A DNA stretch of 64,000 nt from Trichoplax sp. H2. Lineage: Eukaryota > Placozoa > Uniplacotomia > Trichoplacea. This document shows positions 13,026 to 24,332 of this stretch, piece by piece (within the stretch, counting starts at the first letter, position 1; every line of letters starts with the position of its first letter). Under the pieces are notes generated by a model. The model did no database searches. It worked only from the letters and a program-made list of their open reading frames with translations, and was not told where the DNA came from. The position numbers and the translations under genes are program-made. The stretch spans positions 124,001-188,000 of the forward strand of contig NOWV01000088.1 of the NCBI GenBank assembly GCA_003344405.1. The letters run 5' to 3'.

Positions 13026-15188
13026 CAAGTTGCCGTTTGAGACGTTCCAACAGTCCAGTACTCCAGGATTCCAAACAGGGAGTCAAAATCTGAAAGGGAC
13101 AGTACAGAATGCAGTATAGTCTTCTGTCATGGTCGATATCCCAAGTTAACCAAGCGTTATTCGAACCCCCATTTTTTCAGCATAGCAGAGATTCATTAGC
13201 TAGCACGAAAAATGCCCAATTGAAGATAAAAACCATATCATTAAAAGTACCTACTTCCACTGTTTTAGTGTAGATGATATAGATATGTCACCCCGATAGA
13301 TCATGATACAAATAAAAGCAACCCATTGGGGTGGATCTTGAGATTGACTAGCGCGATACTTTTCATCAAATGCACCTCTCGCTTTACTATTAGTGAATTG
13401 ACTTTATTCAAGGTTGTACTGTACATACATTAGCACAGTCATTGAATGATCGTGTAAAGCAATGTCGAACAGGTCTTCAGACTTTCCTTTTTATCCGATT
13501 CTAGCTGGAATAGTAACGGATCGTTTTGTAACTTAGCTGCGTCGTACTATACAAATATTCAAGTTGACTCCATTCCGAGACACGACACAAACAAGCATTT
13601 TGATAATATAAACATGTTAACAATTTGTAATCTACGATTATTACAACTTACAACTGATCTATCATGATGATAATTATCAGATATGACATTACGCTATGGT
13701 TAGGACTTAGTGTATTAGTGTTACGATACACACATTGGGATGATTATTCACGACACCGCCTATTCCAAGATTGGAACAGTAAATCCTGGTATTGCCTTCC
13801 AGTCAATCGTGTCACGCAACAATGGCACATACAACGTATTCGTTAAGAATCAAGGACTGTCTGTTCATTAATAATACATGAAAGAGTAAAATAACCGTAT
13901 AGCAGTCATTCGGTTTCAATCCGTCATCGATAACAATTATTTTTGGAGTATGGGAAGGCTGAGCACAGGAAAGCCTATGATTCGCATTATTCAAACGGTG
14001 ACGATGTTAATCTCTTGACGAAAAGATTAAAGTCCCGTTGCATGAATTGCAACATCATTTATCCTTTAAAATCTTTTATGCGCGTATACAAGTAAACACA
14101 TACTATCAGTCGGTGACGAAAATACAGGAATACGGTATGTCTAGAGACGCTAAAATTACTCAATCTACATTTTTATCATTTCATTCATTACAATATGCTC
14201 GCAATAGTTTACTAAATATTGTCACTTTCGGCCAACCGTATCAATCCTATTAAACCTCAAATAAGATAATTTACTATTTTATATAGTTTTTATACAATAG
14301 TACGCGATATTCACAAGGCAAGTCTTCAGTATGACCGCTTGTATACCATTCAGGCTATTAAAATTGAAACTGATTCTTTTATTATTAATGTTAAATGTCT
14401 TAGTGCTATAAATAACTACTAATTGAATCAATCTCGCTCGATATCGGTGTCGTTTATAAAATCATTGCATTACAGCAAGTGCGTGCATGCTAGTATTTTG
14501 ATGTAATTACTAAGTAACAATATATTTTATAAAATAACATTCAAACACTCACAAAGAGTAAGTTTACTTAATGCTTATTCAAAATCTGTACTTGTAATCA
14601 TCTTTTTGTTTACGCATATGATCACAATTCTCAATTTGAAATCGATAAAATTGATTACAGTCATTCGATTGAATTGTTTGGCAATTATATTTTCAATTAT
14701 GTAGCTAATTTATCTAAACGCCTTCTAGCATTGCTGGAACGAAAATTTATCACTTATTGTTACAAAAATATATGTTATTCTCAAATTTTCTTCTTACGTA
14801 GATTGACTATAGTTTTATTCTTCTATTTATGTAGCAAATGTTGTTTATTCGTATTTCATTATTCACATTCCATGTTGACTTTCTACGCCTTCATGAAATT
14901 GCAAAGAAAGGATGTATCCGCTAAATTTAAAATTGCTAAAGTGGATACTAATTAATTATTATTAATTAAAGATAAATCAAACTTCTACTTATGATGCCTT
15001 ATGTGCAATGCACTGTATTCTATTTATTAAAGGTATTTTACCGTAAATCAATTGTGGATCATGTTTTCTTAATAATGAATCGATGTTTTCATGTTTCTGA
15101 TTAACCACCGTAGCTATTTATCGTAGGATTTGATCACTAAAGATTTCCTTTCCATTTTAAGAATTTATCTTGTTTGAGTAGGAACTGA
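13026..15188. other. Spacer with two isolated protein-like frames
   Basis: Mostly AT-rich with no joinable gene. On the plus strand a frame near 13710-13860, behind an AG, contains NPGIAFQSIVSRNNGTYNVF. Another near 13935-14094 contains EYGKAEHRKAYDSHY, faintly like the end of a J domain, followed by MNCNIIYPLKSF. Neither has supporting neighbours, so they may be relics or chance. A residual GTAC-rich tail extends to about 13110. Confidence 0.35.
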
Positions 15189-16385
15189 ATGAAAATATTA
15201 CATCTCGTGACCTTATCTGGCATAGTGCAGCTTTTCAACTTGATTTTTCTTGCCTTGTCTGTGACTGGTGAATAACCATTTAAGCGGTACATATGTGATT
15301 ATAGTTACTACAGAAATTTTACAATCGGTTATTTATTAATCTCTGCGATATCAAATGATAAGTAATAATATGGATTCGTCATTCCTCAAAGTGAGAAATG
15401 ACATTAATACTGTACGTACTTGCCTGATATTTACGCGAATGAGATAAAAGAAATTGTCGTGATCATTGCCATCACATCTCAATTTTCAATTCCGCTTTCT
15501 TATTAAAAATTAATAAAACGCACCGTATTCATCATTAAGTAGCGCAGGCAGTAATAAAAAATAGTAAATAACAAACGTGTATACTAAATAATTCATAATT
15601 AATGATAAAATGCGTAAATGCGTCGAAATATATCCTTAATCTTACGGATTTCAATTAAGTGACGTATGCTACGAGTATAAAGCACGGTAATTATGGTACA
15701 CTGCTGTAAGTACAATATACCATTGTACATTTTTTGGTTGCATATATTATTTACGATCAGCAAAGAACAATTTTATACCGTTATCTTGTCATACTACATT
15801 ATTCCATAATCACATCTTTTTAGATTTTAAGGATGATGAATGGTATTTGTACTAAAATTCAGCGACAGAAATTGAGAGATAATACAATTTATTGATAACT
15901 GAATATTTGCCTATAATGAGCATAATAACGACTAACTGTGCTTATTCGTCGTAATAATCACACTCTGGTGATGCCAGGTCATGTAAGCGAAAGAGAATTT
16001 GTACATCATATGATTTTAATTTATAGATAGCAAAATAGATCGAGATAAATACGCGCCTTCTATTTCGTTCTAATTGTCTTGAATTCGGTGTCATATCGGT
16101 ATTTTAATACTGTTATGATCCTGCGAGTATAGTGTCTACGTATACTCATGTGCTATTTTCAGATGCTACGGAAATCAATAATCAAGTACAGCAATTTACA
16201 GTAAAGTTTGGTTGGTGATTTACAAATTCTCACTTTAAAAAATCTTCAGTGCAGTGACCCATCTTTAAATATCGCATAAAACTTGCATAGTATGGTAAGT
16301 TTTGCTCTTATTTCTTGTTAAAAATTTTAAGGTTACCAAAAGAGTAGTACTAACTGGTACTGTGCTAGAGACCGTAACGAAATGA
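15189..16385 (+). CDS. Candidate small secreted protein (three exons)
   Basis: Not recognised. The ATG exon 15189-15267 encodes a convincing signal-peptide-like segment: MKILHLV followed by hydrophobic residues, ending NLIFLALSVTG. It has a GT donor in phase 1. A possible second exon, 16163-16200, follows a TTTTCAG acceptor and reads DATEINNQVQQFT. A possible third, 16332-16385, follows AAG and reads VTKRVVLTGTVLETVTK before a stop. The three join in frame to 56 residues; the mature part would be only about 30 residues with one KR dibasic site. An alternative second exon at 15824-15855 would give the ending DFKDDEWYLY. Exons this short can occur by chance, so this is a candidate only. Confidence 0.25.
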
Positions 16386-18183
16386 ATAAAACAATTCCTT
16401 AAAGCACTAGGACAGAGAATAATTGACTAGCATCATGCTTTACATTTGTATTTAGTCTATCTTCATAAGCAATACCTTTGAAGGTGCGTACTTATACTAA
16501 TAAATGATAGTATTTTAGTGTAGCAATAAAGTGTTGAATGTTACATACGTTCAGGAAAGCATTGCAAGCTTAAAATACCTTCTATTTCTTTTACTTAATT
16601 AATCAACTACCGTATTACGCACTTTCCATTCGAATAAAAATTTTAATCCAAGTCCATAAAATACTAGTTAACAGGGCTATTCTACTGCATGTTTCTAATT
16701 AATGTACGTTGCAATCTATGAATTGTGACTTTATAACTGGAAGGTATTTTGAACGTCATTACAGCTAACTTTCATGGGCTTTCCAATGTCAATATAGACT
16801 GATACAGGGCAACAACAGCAGCTATAAAATTACCGTTAAATCGGGGATTGTCTACAGTACCTCAAGTGAATTGCTTAGTCCTCGAATAGAGAGTTGATCA
16901 TAAGCTGTACATGATGCGAAAGAAACAACTGGATAATAATTCTCTTACACAACCTTCCGGTTTAGTAACACGAGTCCAATATAGGAAAACTACGGTACTG
17001 CTACAAGCAAATAAGTAAACGGTCACAGGGCAGTATAATAGTACTGTACATAAAATTTTCTTTACCATCTGAATCCTTTATTACTTATATATATAAAACA
17101 ACTTTATTAGTATGTGATGTGTACCGGTAGTTAGTTAATTAATATGGATACTTTTAGATATTGTACCACTTATGGCATTAATTTGTTTAATGAGTAAGTA
17201 ATTACTAAAGGATTAGTCAAGATTTTATATAAAAAAGGCATTTAAGTAATTAACTTATACCTAAAGCTTAAAGTATGTCGCCTACTATAACGCCATAAAT
17301 TCCATTCGCTTTATAGATCGTTATTAGTATTTAATATTTAAATCATTGAAAAAATTCAAGTTTGTGTAAAGTTTGTCAAGAATTTTTGCCAGTTTCACCA
17401 GCTATACCTCATGTTTATATTTTAGATCGGTTTACTATTCTTTAATACCTATATTATATCATTCAATGCACCCTTTGATATTATTAGATCGCTAAATATG
17501 TTATTAAAGTTAATTCTTGGAATTATATAGTAATATTCCGTGTTGATCTGATTATATCTTACTTATCGGAATCCTAAATATCAGGAAGTAGTTATTAATA
17601 AAATTTCTATTAGTATATCTGTACAATCAAAGAAATATTTTTTATGGACGAATTTCCTGAAAGTTTTTAGCAAAGTTTCCTAAGGATATTATGGTCGCTG
17701 CGGAAGCGGAAAGATATACCGTACTAAATTCACAGTTATCGCCATATTTAATGGCTACAATCACTTAACGGTACCATAATTACGATGTAACTAAATAAAT
17801 CGCTATTACATTGTTAACTTTCTTTTATTTTCTGTTATTACCATATCCATATTACCAGACGTTATGAAATTTTCTAAGGTTGCCTAATGTAAGTATATCA
17901 TCATCATTTGTTGTTGTCAAATTTAATGCCAGTTTTATACGTGGGCGAACAAATGGAATTAAATTAATTGGATGTTGTGAATGTTTTATCATTCGTTCAA
18001 CAAGCTAACTGGGATGCAAGATAATCATATATCAATCAAAGTATTGTCAAATTAATTCTATTGCATGTAAATAACATTATTGATAACAAGGAAAGGATAT
18101 CGCTAAGTAATTGTCCTTTATGCCAATAACAAACAACTATTTATCGAGTAGCCTAAACATTTCTTTACGCTCCTTGTGCTTTT
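16386..18183. other. Gene-free AT-rich spacer
   Basis: Both strands are broken by stops, and I found no splice-bounded stretch resembling a known protein. It contains short AT-rich runs and one isolated AGTACTGTAC word near 17040. Confidence 0.5.
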
Positions 18184-18380
18184 CAAATTTATTATATTTG
18201 ATTTCTTGCCAATATATTTACGATTATGAGATTCGCACAAAATTTCAAATTGATTATATTTGATTTCTTGCCAATAAATAAATTTACGATTATGAGAGAG
18301 ATTCGCACAAAATTTTAAATTGATTATATTTGATTTCTTGCCAATATATTTACGATTATGAGAGAGATTCGCACAAAATA
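18184..18380. repeat. Short tandem repeat, about 62-70 bp unit, three copies
   Basis: The words ATTATATTTGATTTCTTGCC, ACGATTATGAGA and GATTCGCACAAAAT recur three times, starting at about 18184, 18246 and 18316. The copies differ by small insertions (AATA and GAGA), so the spacing is about 62 then 70 bp. The array is AT-rich and non-coding. Confidence 0.85.
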
Positions 18381-20289
18381 GATATCCTAACTGAATGAAT
18401 ATTTTGTCCTATTCCTAAGCTACTTCATTACTAGTTTCGCGTGATTTTAATTCAATTTTTCTTGTAATTTATCAAGACGAACTAATCAAAGTAATTTAAA
18501 CACAATTTCATATTAGCATGGAGAGCAAAAAAATATTTATTACTGATAAAATCAAGATTTATAATTAAACGATACGTTAACACACTTTGGAGCTTGGATA
18601 TCTTTCTTTTAGGTATCGGAAAGGATGTTAATTGAAAGAAAATGTTCAATAAGGAAAGGAGCTGGTACAATAAGAATTCATTTCATACATGACGGAGCAC
18701 GGACTGTAAGGAAGGAGTTTATTGATATTTCTGTCATCTTTGTAGTGGTAAGGTTAAAGGTTACAATTTATGATTGCCGGTATCTTTGCTTAACATGATT
18801 TCAGTAGAAAATATTCCAAACAAAAACAAAAATCGATTAAGTAGCCGAAAGAAATATCGGCAGTAGTAACAATGCTTACTTATGATACCTACATCATGCT
18901 TTAAGGAAATATGCTAAGGGTAATAACAAAATGAGCAGATGGTATTGAAATTTTAAAGTAGAGTTAAGAATGAAAACTTGAATCTTTGATGGCAAAGCTG
19001 TAATTACTAATTGTACAAGGATCATATACGCGTCCATGTTACCGCATGCTCGCATCCTTTCCCTTTTCATTCAGGATTTTCAATTATGGATAAATTTCCT
19101 TTATCGATATTAGCAAGTATTCCAAGCTATCTAAAAATGTAAATAGAATTGTATTTGATACCACAAATGAAGATGATTGAAATTAATATATAAACGCATG
19201 CAGCATATATCCATATAAATGAGATAATGCTACATGTTGTTTTTGAATCGCTTTCTAATTGAAGTGATAAAGAAAATAGATGAATGAATAGAGTCTTGTG
19301 ATTTCAGCTTTGCTAATGAATACGTTACTACTTTCGCTATCTTAATAAGGAATATAATTTATCGATTCTACATCCGTGTTCATCATCAGTCTACAGTAAA
19401 GGAATTTATTACAGGCAACGGTTCCAGTTGACTTATTCAGGGACTGAATGATTGCAGTGTCTATGCATACCTTTATGGGTGGTGCATGCCTATTATGTAA
19501 TAATGAATGGATTCTACCGCTATATGGTTGATAGCTTTACTACAATCAATATCGATGATATTGTGGTATACTTGATGTCAATCTATAAATATAGATATTT
19601 CAGGTTTTTCGCTGCAAATACCAGTCTATCGTGTACCATGGATAACTATTGTGGCTGATGGAAGCAAATTTCCTGTTCACTTTGAGCAGTGATCTTATAT
19701 TATCCGTCTAAATGAACATTGGCGGCGTTTATGTGTACCCACACAAGCGTTTAATAGTCCTTCCGACTCTGTTAATCTTGATCTATTCTTAGATATTATA
19801 ATTTATACTTTTACCGCTTTTCCAATTGTAATATTACGGTGTTTAGTTTAATACAATGTAGTCTATTATTCACAAGTTAGTTCTACTTTGGAAAGAGTAA
19901 TACAGTAGCAATTAGAAGCTTTAATTGAAGGTGGATCCATTCTATTCCGGTTTTATTCAGCTTGGCTGAATGTATGATAAAATTGCACTGTGTCATTTTT
20001 TTGTATCAATCGATTTACTCCATTGATGCTATTCATGCCATCAGTGTAAAAGCTATTGGAGATGCTCTACTGGTTTGACCAATATACTGAGTTGGTTGAT
20101 TCTATGGCAGAAAATAAGATACAGCTTTGGACAAGAAAAATATTTTTTCAAGCCTTATGATCATCATCAGAGATGGGCAATACTCGCGTCTACAACCCAA
20201 ATTGGCTTTAGCATCCCATCTGAAAGTTAAAATGCTTCTTTCAACAATGTCCTGACGAGTGTCATTCACCGTTGACTGATCTGCTCTAA
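18381..20289. other. Spacer around the retroelement relic
   Basis: Apart from the reverse-transcriptase-like fragment at 19422-19571, this stretch shows no joinable exons. Base composition is AT-rich throughout, and I see no inverted terminal repeats. Confidence 0.45.
19422..19571 (+). pseudogene. Decayed reverse-transcriptase fragment, Ty3/gypsy-like
   Basis: The plus-strand frame reads FQLTYSGTE, a stop codon, LQCLCIPLWVVHAYYV, then MNGFYRYMVDSF and IDDIVVY. The order and spacing resemble the palm region of LTR-retrotransposon reverse transcriptases (F.T.YG..E....P.G...AP..F..MN..F...D.F....DDI.VY). The catalytic-type Asp pair is present. The stop, the small deletions before MN and the lack of a continuing frame on either side mark it as a relic. 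I found no long terminal repeats, integrase or RNase H nearby. The match is short, so a chance resemblance is not excluded. Confidence 0.4.
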
Positions 20290-20480
20290 CTGAGGTGAAT
20301 AGAATTAGCTGACTTGCTGACGGATGACTCTTGAGGACATCCTCGCTATTGTCATAGATTGAGGGTGAAATGAAAATGGTTCATTTAAACAATGTTATCT
20401 ATCATTACAGTCGTTCGTCGCTGACCCGCTAAATAGAATTGGCTGAGCTGCTGACGGATGGTCACTCTGGATGACACACC
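20290..20480. repeat. Diverged direct repeat pair
   Basis: TAGAATTAGCTGACTTGCTG near 20299 and TAGAATTGGCTGAGCTGCTG near 20435 are both followed by ACGGATG and a GGATGAC-like tail. They form two copies of a 45-50 bp segment about 136 bp apart. The segment is G+C-richer than its surroundings and may be part of a decayed element. Confidence 0.6.
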
Positions 20481-20700
20481 GTCATCTTTCTTTAACCAAT
20501 CAAAATCGTTCTTTTAGGCGTCCATATCACAACTGTTTCACTCTAAAAGTGTCCCCCCTCCAAAAATGAACACTACCATTGAGACTACTATGGACTTCAC
20601 TTGGTGTTTTGTTCCACAATGGCATCTCTATTTTTACTGAATTATTACTGAGATCCTTTCTATTCCTTCCATACTTTGAATATCAGTTTATTCTAACTAT

Positions 20701-21684
20701 GAATTTTCTTATGAAGAAGAGAATCATTCTAGTCGATTAGGATAATATAGATCAAATGGATTTTCTTATGAAGAAAAGAATCATTCTAGTCGATTAGGAT
20801 AATATAGATCAAATGAATTTTCATATGAAGAAGAGAATCATTCTAGTCGATTAGGATAATATAAATCAAATGAATTTTCATATGAAGAAGAGAATCATTC
20901 TAGTCGATTAGGATAATATAGATCAAATGAATTTTCATATGAAGAAGAGAATCATTCTAGTTGATTAGGATNNNNNNNNNNNNNNNNNNNNAGAAGAGAA
21001 TCATTCTAGTCGATTAGGATAAGATCATAAGATCTTATGAGAATCTTATAATCTTATAAGTATTAAGATCTTATGAATTTTCTTATGAAGAAGAGAATCA
21101 TTCTAGTCGATTAGGATAAGATCATAAGATCTTATGAGAATCTTATAATCTTATAAGTATTAAGATCTTATGAATTTTCTTATAAAGAACAGAATCATTC
21201 TAGTCGATTAGGATAATAGAGATCAAATGAATTTTCTTATGAAGAAGAGAATCATTCTAGTCGATTAGGATAATATAAATCAAATGAATTTTCTTTTGAA
21301 GAAGAGAATCATTCTAGTCGATTAGGATAATAGAGATCAAATGAATTTTCTTATGGAGAACAGAATCATTCTAGTCGATTAGGATAATATAAATCAAATG
21401 AATTTTCTTATGGAGAACAGAATCATTCTCGTCGATTAGGATAATATAAATCAAATGAATTTTCTTATGGAGAACAGAATCATTCTCGTCGATTAGGATA
21501 ATACAGATCAAATGAATTTTCTTATGGAGAACAGAATCATTCTAGTTGATTAGGATAATATAGATCAAATAAATTTTCTTATGAAGAAGAGAATCATTCT
21601 AGTTGATTAGGATAATATAGATCAAATGAATTTTCTTATGGAGAAGAGAATCATTCTAGTCGATTAGGATAACATAAATCAAAT
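20701..21684. repeat. 57-bp satellite array with an assembly gap
   Basis: About 17 copies of a 57-bp unit with the core GAATCATTCTAGTCGATTAG and the lead GAATTTTCTTATGAAGAAGA. Copies start at 20701, 20758, 20815, 20872 and so on. Most differ by one or two bases. Just after the gap, two copies carry a long insertion rich in AAGATCTTAT, including the 14-bp palindrome CATAAGATCTTATG. The run of 20 Ns at 20972-20991 interrupts a unit, so the true copy number is unknown. There are no unique spacers, so this is a plain satellite. Confidence 0.95.
20972..20991. other. Assembly gap (20 Ns)
   Basis: Exactly 20 Ns fall inside the 57-bp satellite. A fixed short run of Ns usually marks a gap of unknown length, so distances across this point should not be trusted. 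Confidence 0.98.
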
Positions 21685-24332
21685 ATGTCAATTGTAGAAT
21701 ATGGAAATTATACGATGAAAACATGGCCATCTCTCTTAACTTACAGAATATAGCAATTGTTAGATTCTTTTCCAAATGTACAATTAGTAGATATTTTTAG
21801 CTCATTTTTATTCAATAACTGTAACAAGGATAATAAAAGGGATTAAAAATCCAATAAAAAAAGTATTCAATCTCTATTCTACCTAGCTAATAATAGAGAA
21901 AGAGTGCTGTATGGACTGAAACTGAGCGTGTCAAACGAAGAAAACCTAATTTATTAGTCATCTTTGGATGTTTTTTTTGTCAGTATTGCATTGATTAGAT
22001 TACTCAAGTCATTTAGAATGATGGATAACATAAGGCATAAATAATACGGAAACAATGCCAGCACTTCCTTGAAATCAAATTGGACTGAGCATTATTTCTC
22101 ATTATGGGAAGCAAAAATGAATTTACCATGATCATCGATAGAGCAATATGCATTATTGAGATTCCTACAAGGTTAACGTTTAGGTAGATTCTTAATGTAT
22201 TCCGTGGTGTCTTTGTATCTTTTACCGTATAAAAAGTTAGAAAACTTATTTTATCGCTAATTCTTAAAGATTAGGTTTGGCATGAAGGAGATACGCTAGG
22301 GAGGGGAATAAAGTGATTGTACTAGTCTTTTTCTTTTTTGAAGGGGGCAGAAACATATGTTGGCAATTTCCCGTGGATTTATTTCCCGCTTGTTATATGT
22401 TCTTCCTCTAATCGTACACTGTATGTGATGGAACGCTAACTACATCCTTCAATGCTCTTGTATGATTGTCTATTCGATGATCAATTTCATTATCATCCAA
22501 ATGCTTAATTATCATGAAAGGACTATTTAATATTATCCCGTAATCTATCTTCCTTTGATAATCTAATCATATTATACGGTACTTTTTTATGTGCTTAATT
22601 ATCAGTATAATGATGGTGTAGACAAGCTATTGATTGATATTTGTTTACCTTCTATCGGCTATTTGTTTTGAAAAAAAGGCAAGTTTAAGCTACATACGGC
22701 AGCATAGAATCATTATTTAATTTACTTATTAATCATGTTAAAATATCGGAAATTTAACATCCTAAATTATTTTAAAAATCTTGCAGCTTAATTTATAATG
22801 CAGTTGAACAGCAAACTTTGCTATTGATAATTCATGTGTGGGTGGTAAAAAGTTGAAAGAATCTTTCATTTTTTCCGATAGATGAACAAAAATTGGACAT
22901 TCTTCACAAATAAAAATTAACCAAAATTGAACATATCGTAGGTGGGTATTTAAATCATTTTCATTCCTAAAATAATAGCCCCTTGAAATCAACTATTTTT
23001 GTCAAATTTGTGAGTTTACGGTACTTCTATTGGGGCAATAAAAATCCTTTTTGTACATTGTTACACTCTTAGTAATATACTCTTTATTGTTGATGATAAT
23101 TTTTCCATACCGGTGTTAAATTTAGATCATAGTGATAGTAATGAATTCTATCTTAACGAAAGATATTATTCTAAATTTATACGTAGCAATGATATACAAT
23201 AAGAAAATACGTTAGTATCAACTAAGGCATTAAAAACTACTAAAATAATCAAAATATTAATTACTGATTTATTCAATACAGACTACTTTTAGATAAAGAA
23301 GAATGAAGCATAAGCAGACAATCAATTTATAAATAAATGCTTGGATATTATTTGTTCATTCGCCTATGGATGATAAAAAATCTTGTAGCCTTCCTTTTTT
23401 ATTACTTTGAACGAATAAATGAAGAGTCTGAGTTAAACACAGAGAAATATTGTCATCCACTTGACTAATTTCCAGTATTATCTCGATCAAAATAACTTAT
23501 ATTTTCTTCTATTCAAAGTATGGGCATGGTTAGCGATGAATAGCTGCAACATGTATCTTTTTTAATGGGGTAGACTATACTCAAGGTTATTCAATACGTA
23601 TAAATTCAATGCAATAATTACCGTTCTATTAACACTGTATCATCCAAAAGATACAGATGTACCTCATGCGATAGTTGTTAGCATGGATAACATTGAAAAC
23701 TACTGAAACTAATTTTCGCTATTAGTAAAGGAAATAGGGGATGACCCAAATAGGATACCAATAGTACCAGTATTCCATTATTACCATATTACGATGTAAA
23801 GTCATAAGCGTGTCAAATAAATATTGTTTTCATCACCGGTAGTGATGGAAATCATCAATCAAAATTCGACTCAATTGTGAATTATGACTATCATCCTACG
23901 CATCATGAATATGTGCGAGAAATACAAATGTCGGAAGTTTTTCCTTATCTTTATATACCATAATAAAAAATCGACTGTATATGTAGTCAATCTTTCATAT
24001 TTTATTCATCAATCCTATCTTATTGTTCATTACTTTGTTATTGTAACTCTTTCTCGCTACCGTAGATCTATAATAGTGAAATATCAAAACAAGCAATGGT
24101 CAATTTCTAGTATTTAAATTTATCTAGCCATTGTTTGCATGCCTACCACAACTTTGAACAATAATCTGCTATTGGACTGAAAGGTATATATAGGTGGCGA
24201 TTTGATTAAAAATTTCGATCCATTTAACGGTATACCAACGATTGGCTTAAATCTAAAATCACTTTCAATTTCTGCCCTCTTCATTGATTATAAAGTCGTT
24301 ATACGATATCATATATTTCTTAAATTAGAATC
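21685..24332. other. Gene-free AT-rich spacer before the lectin-protease gene
   Basis: About 2.6 kb with frequent stops on both strands. The open frames at 22762-22992 (-) and 23884-24117 (+) are AT-driven, resemble no family and lack flanking exons. The last few hundred bases should contain the promoter of the plus-strand gene at 24333. Confidence 0.5.

Noticed and set aside
13150-13172. TTCGAACCCCC near 13160, resembling the TpsiC loop of a tRNA on the minus strand
   Set aside because: The flanking bases do not form a T-stem, and no acceptor or anticodon stem can be drawn around it.
14674-14955. 93-codon open frame with FYAF...KIAKVD, faintly thioredoxin-like
   Set aside because: No active-site CxxC, no flanking exons and AT-driven composition; the resemblance is too short to support.
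20701-21684. Regular repeats that could suggest a CRISPR array
   Set aside because: Units are contiguous 57-bp tandem copies with no unique spacers and no cas genes, in an intron-bearing eukaryotic genome.
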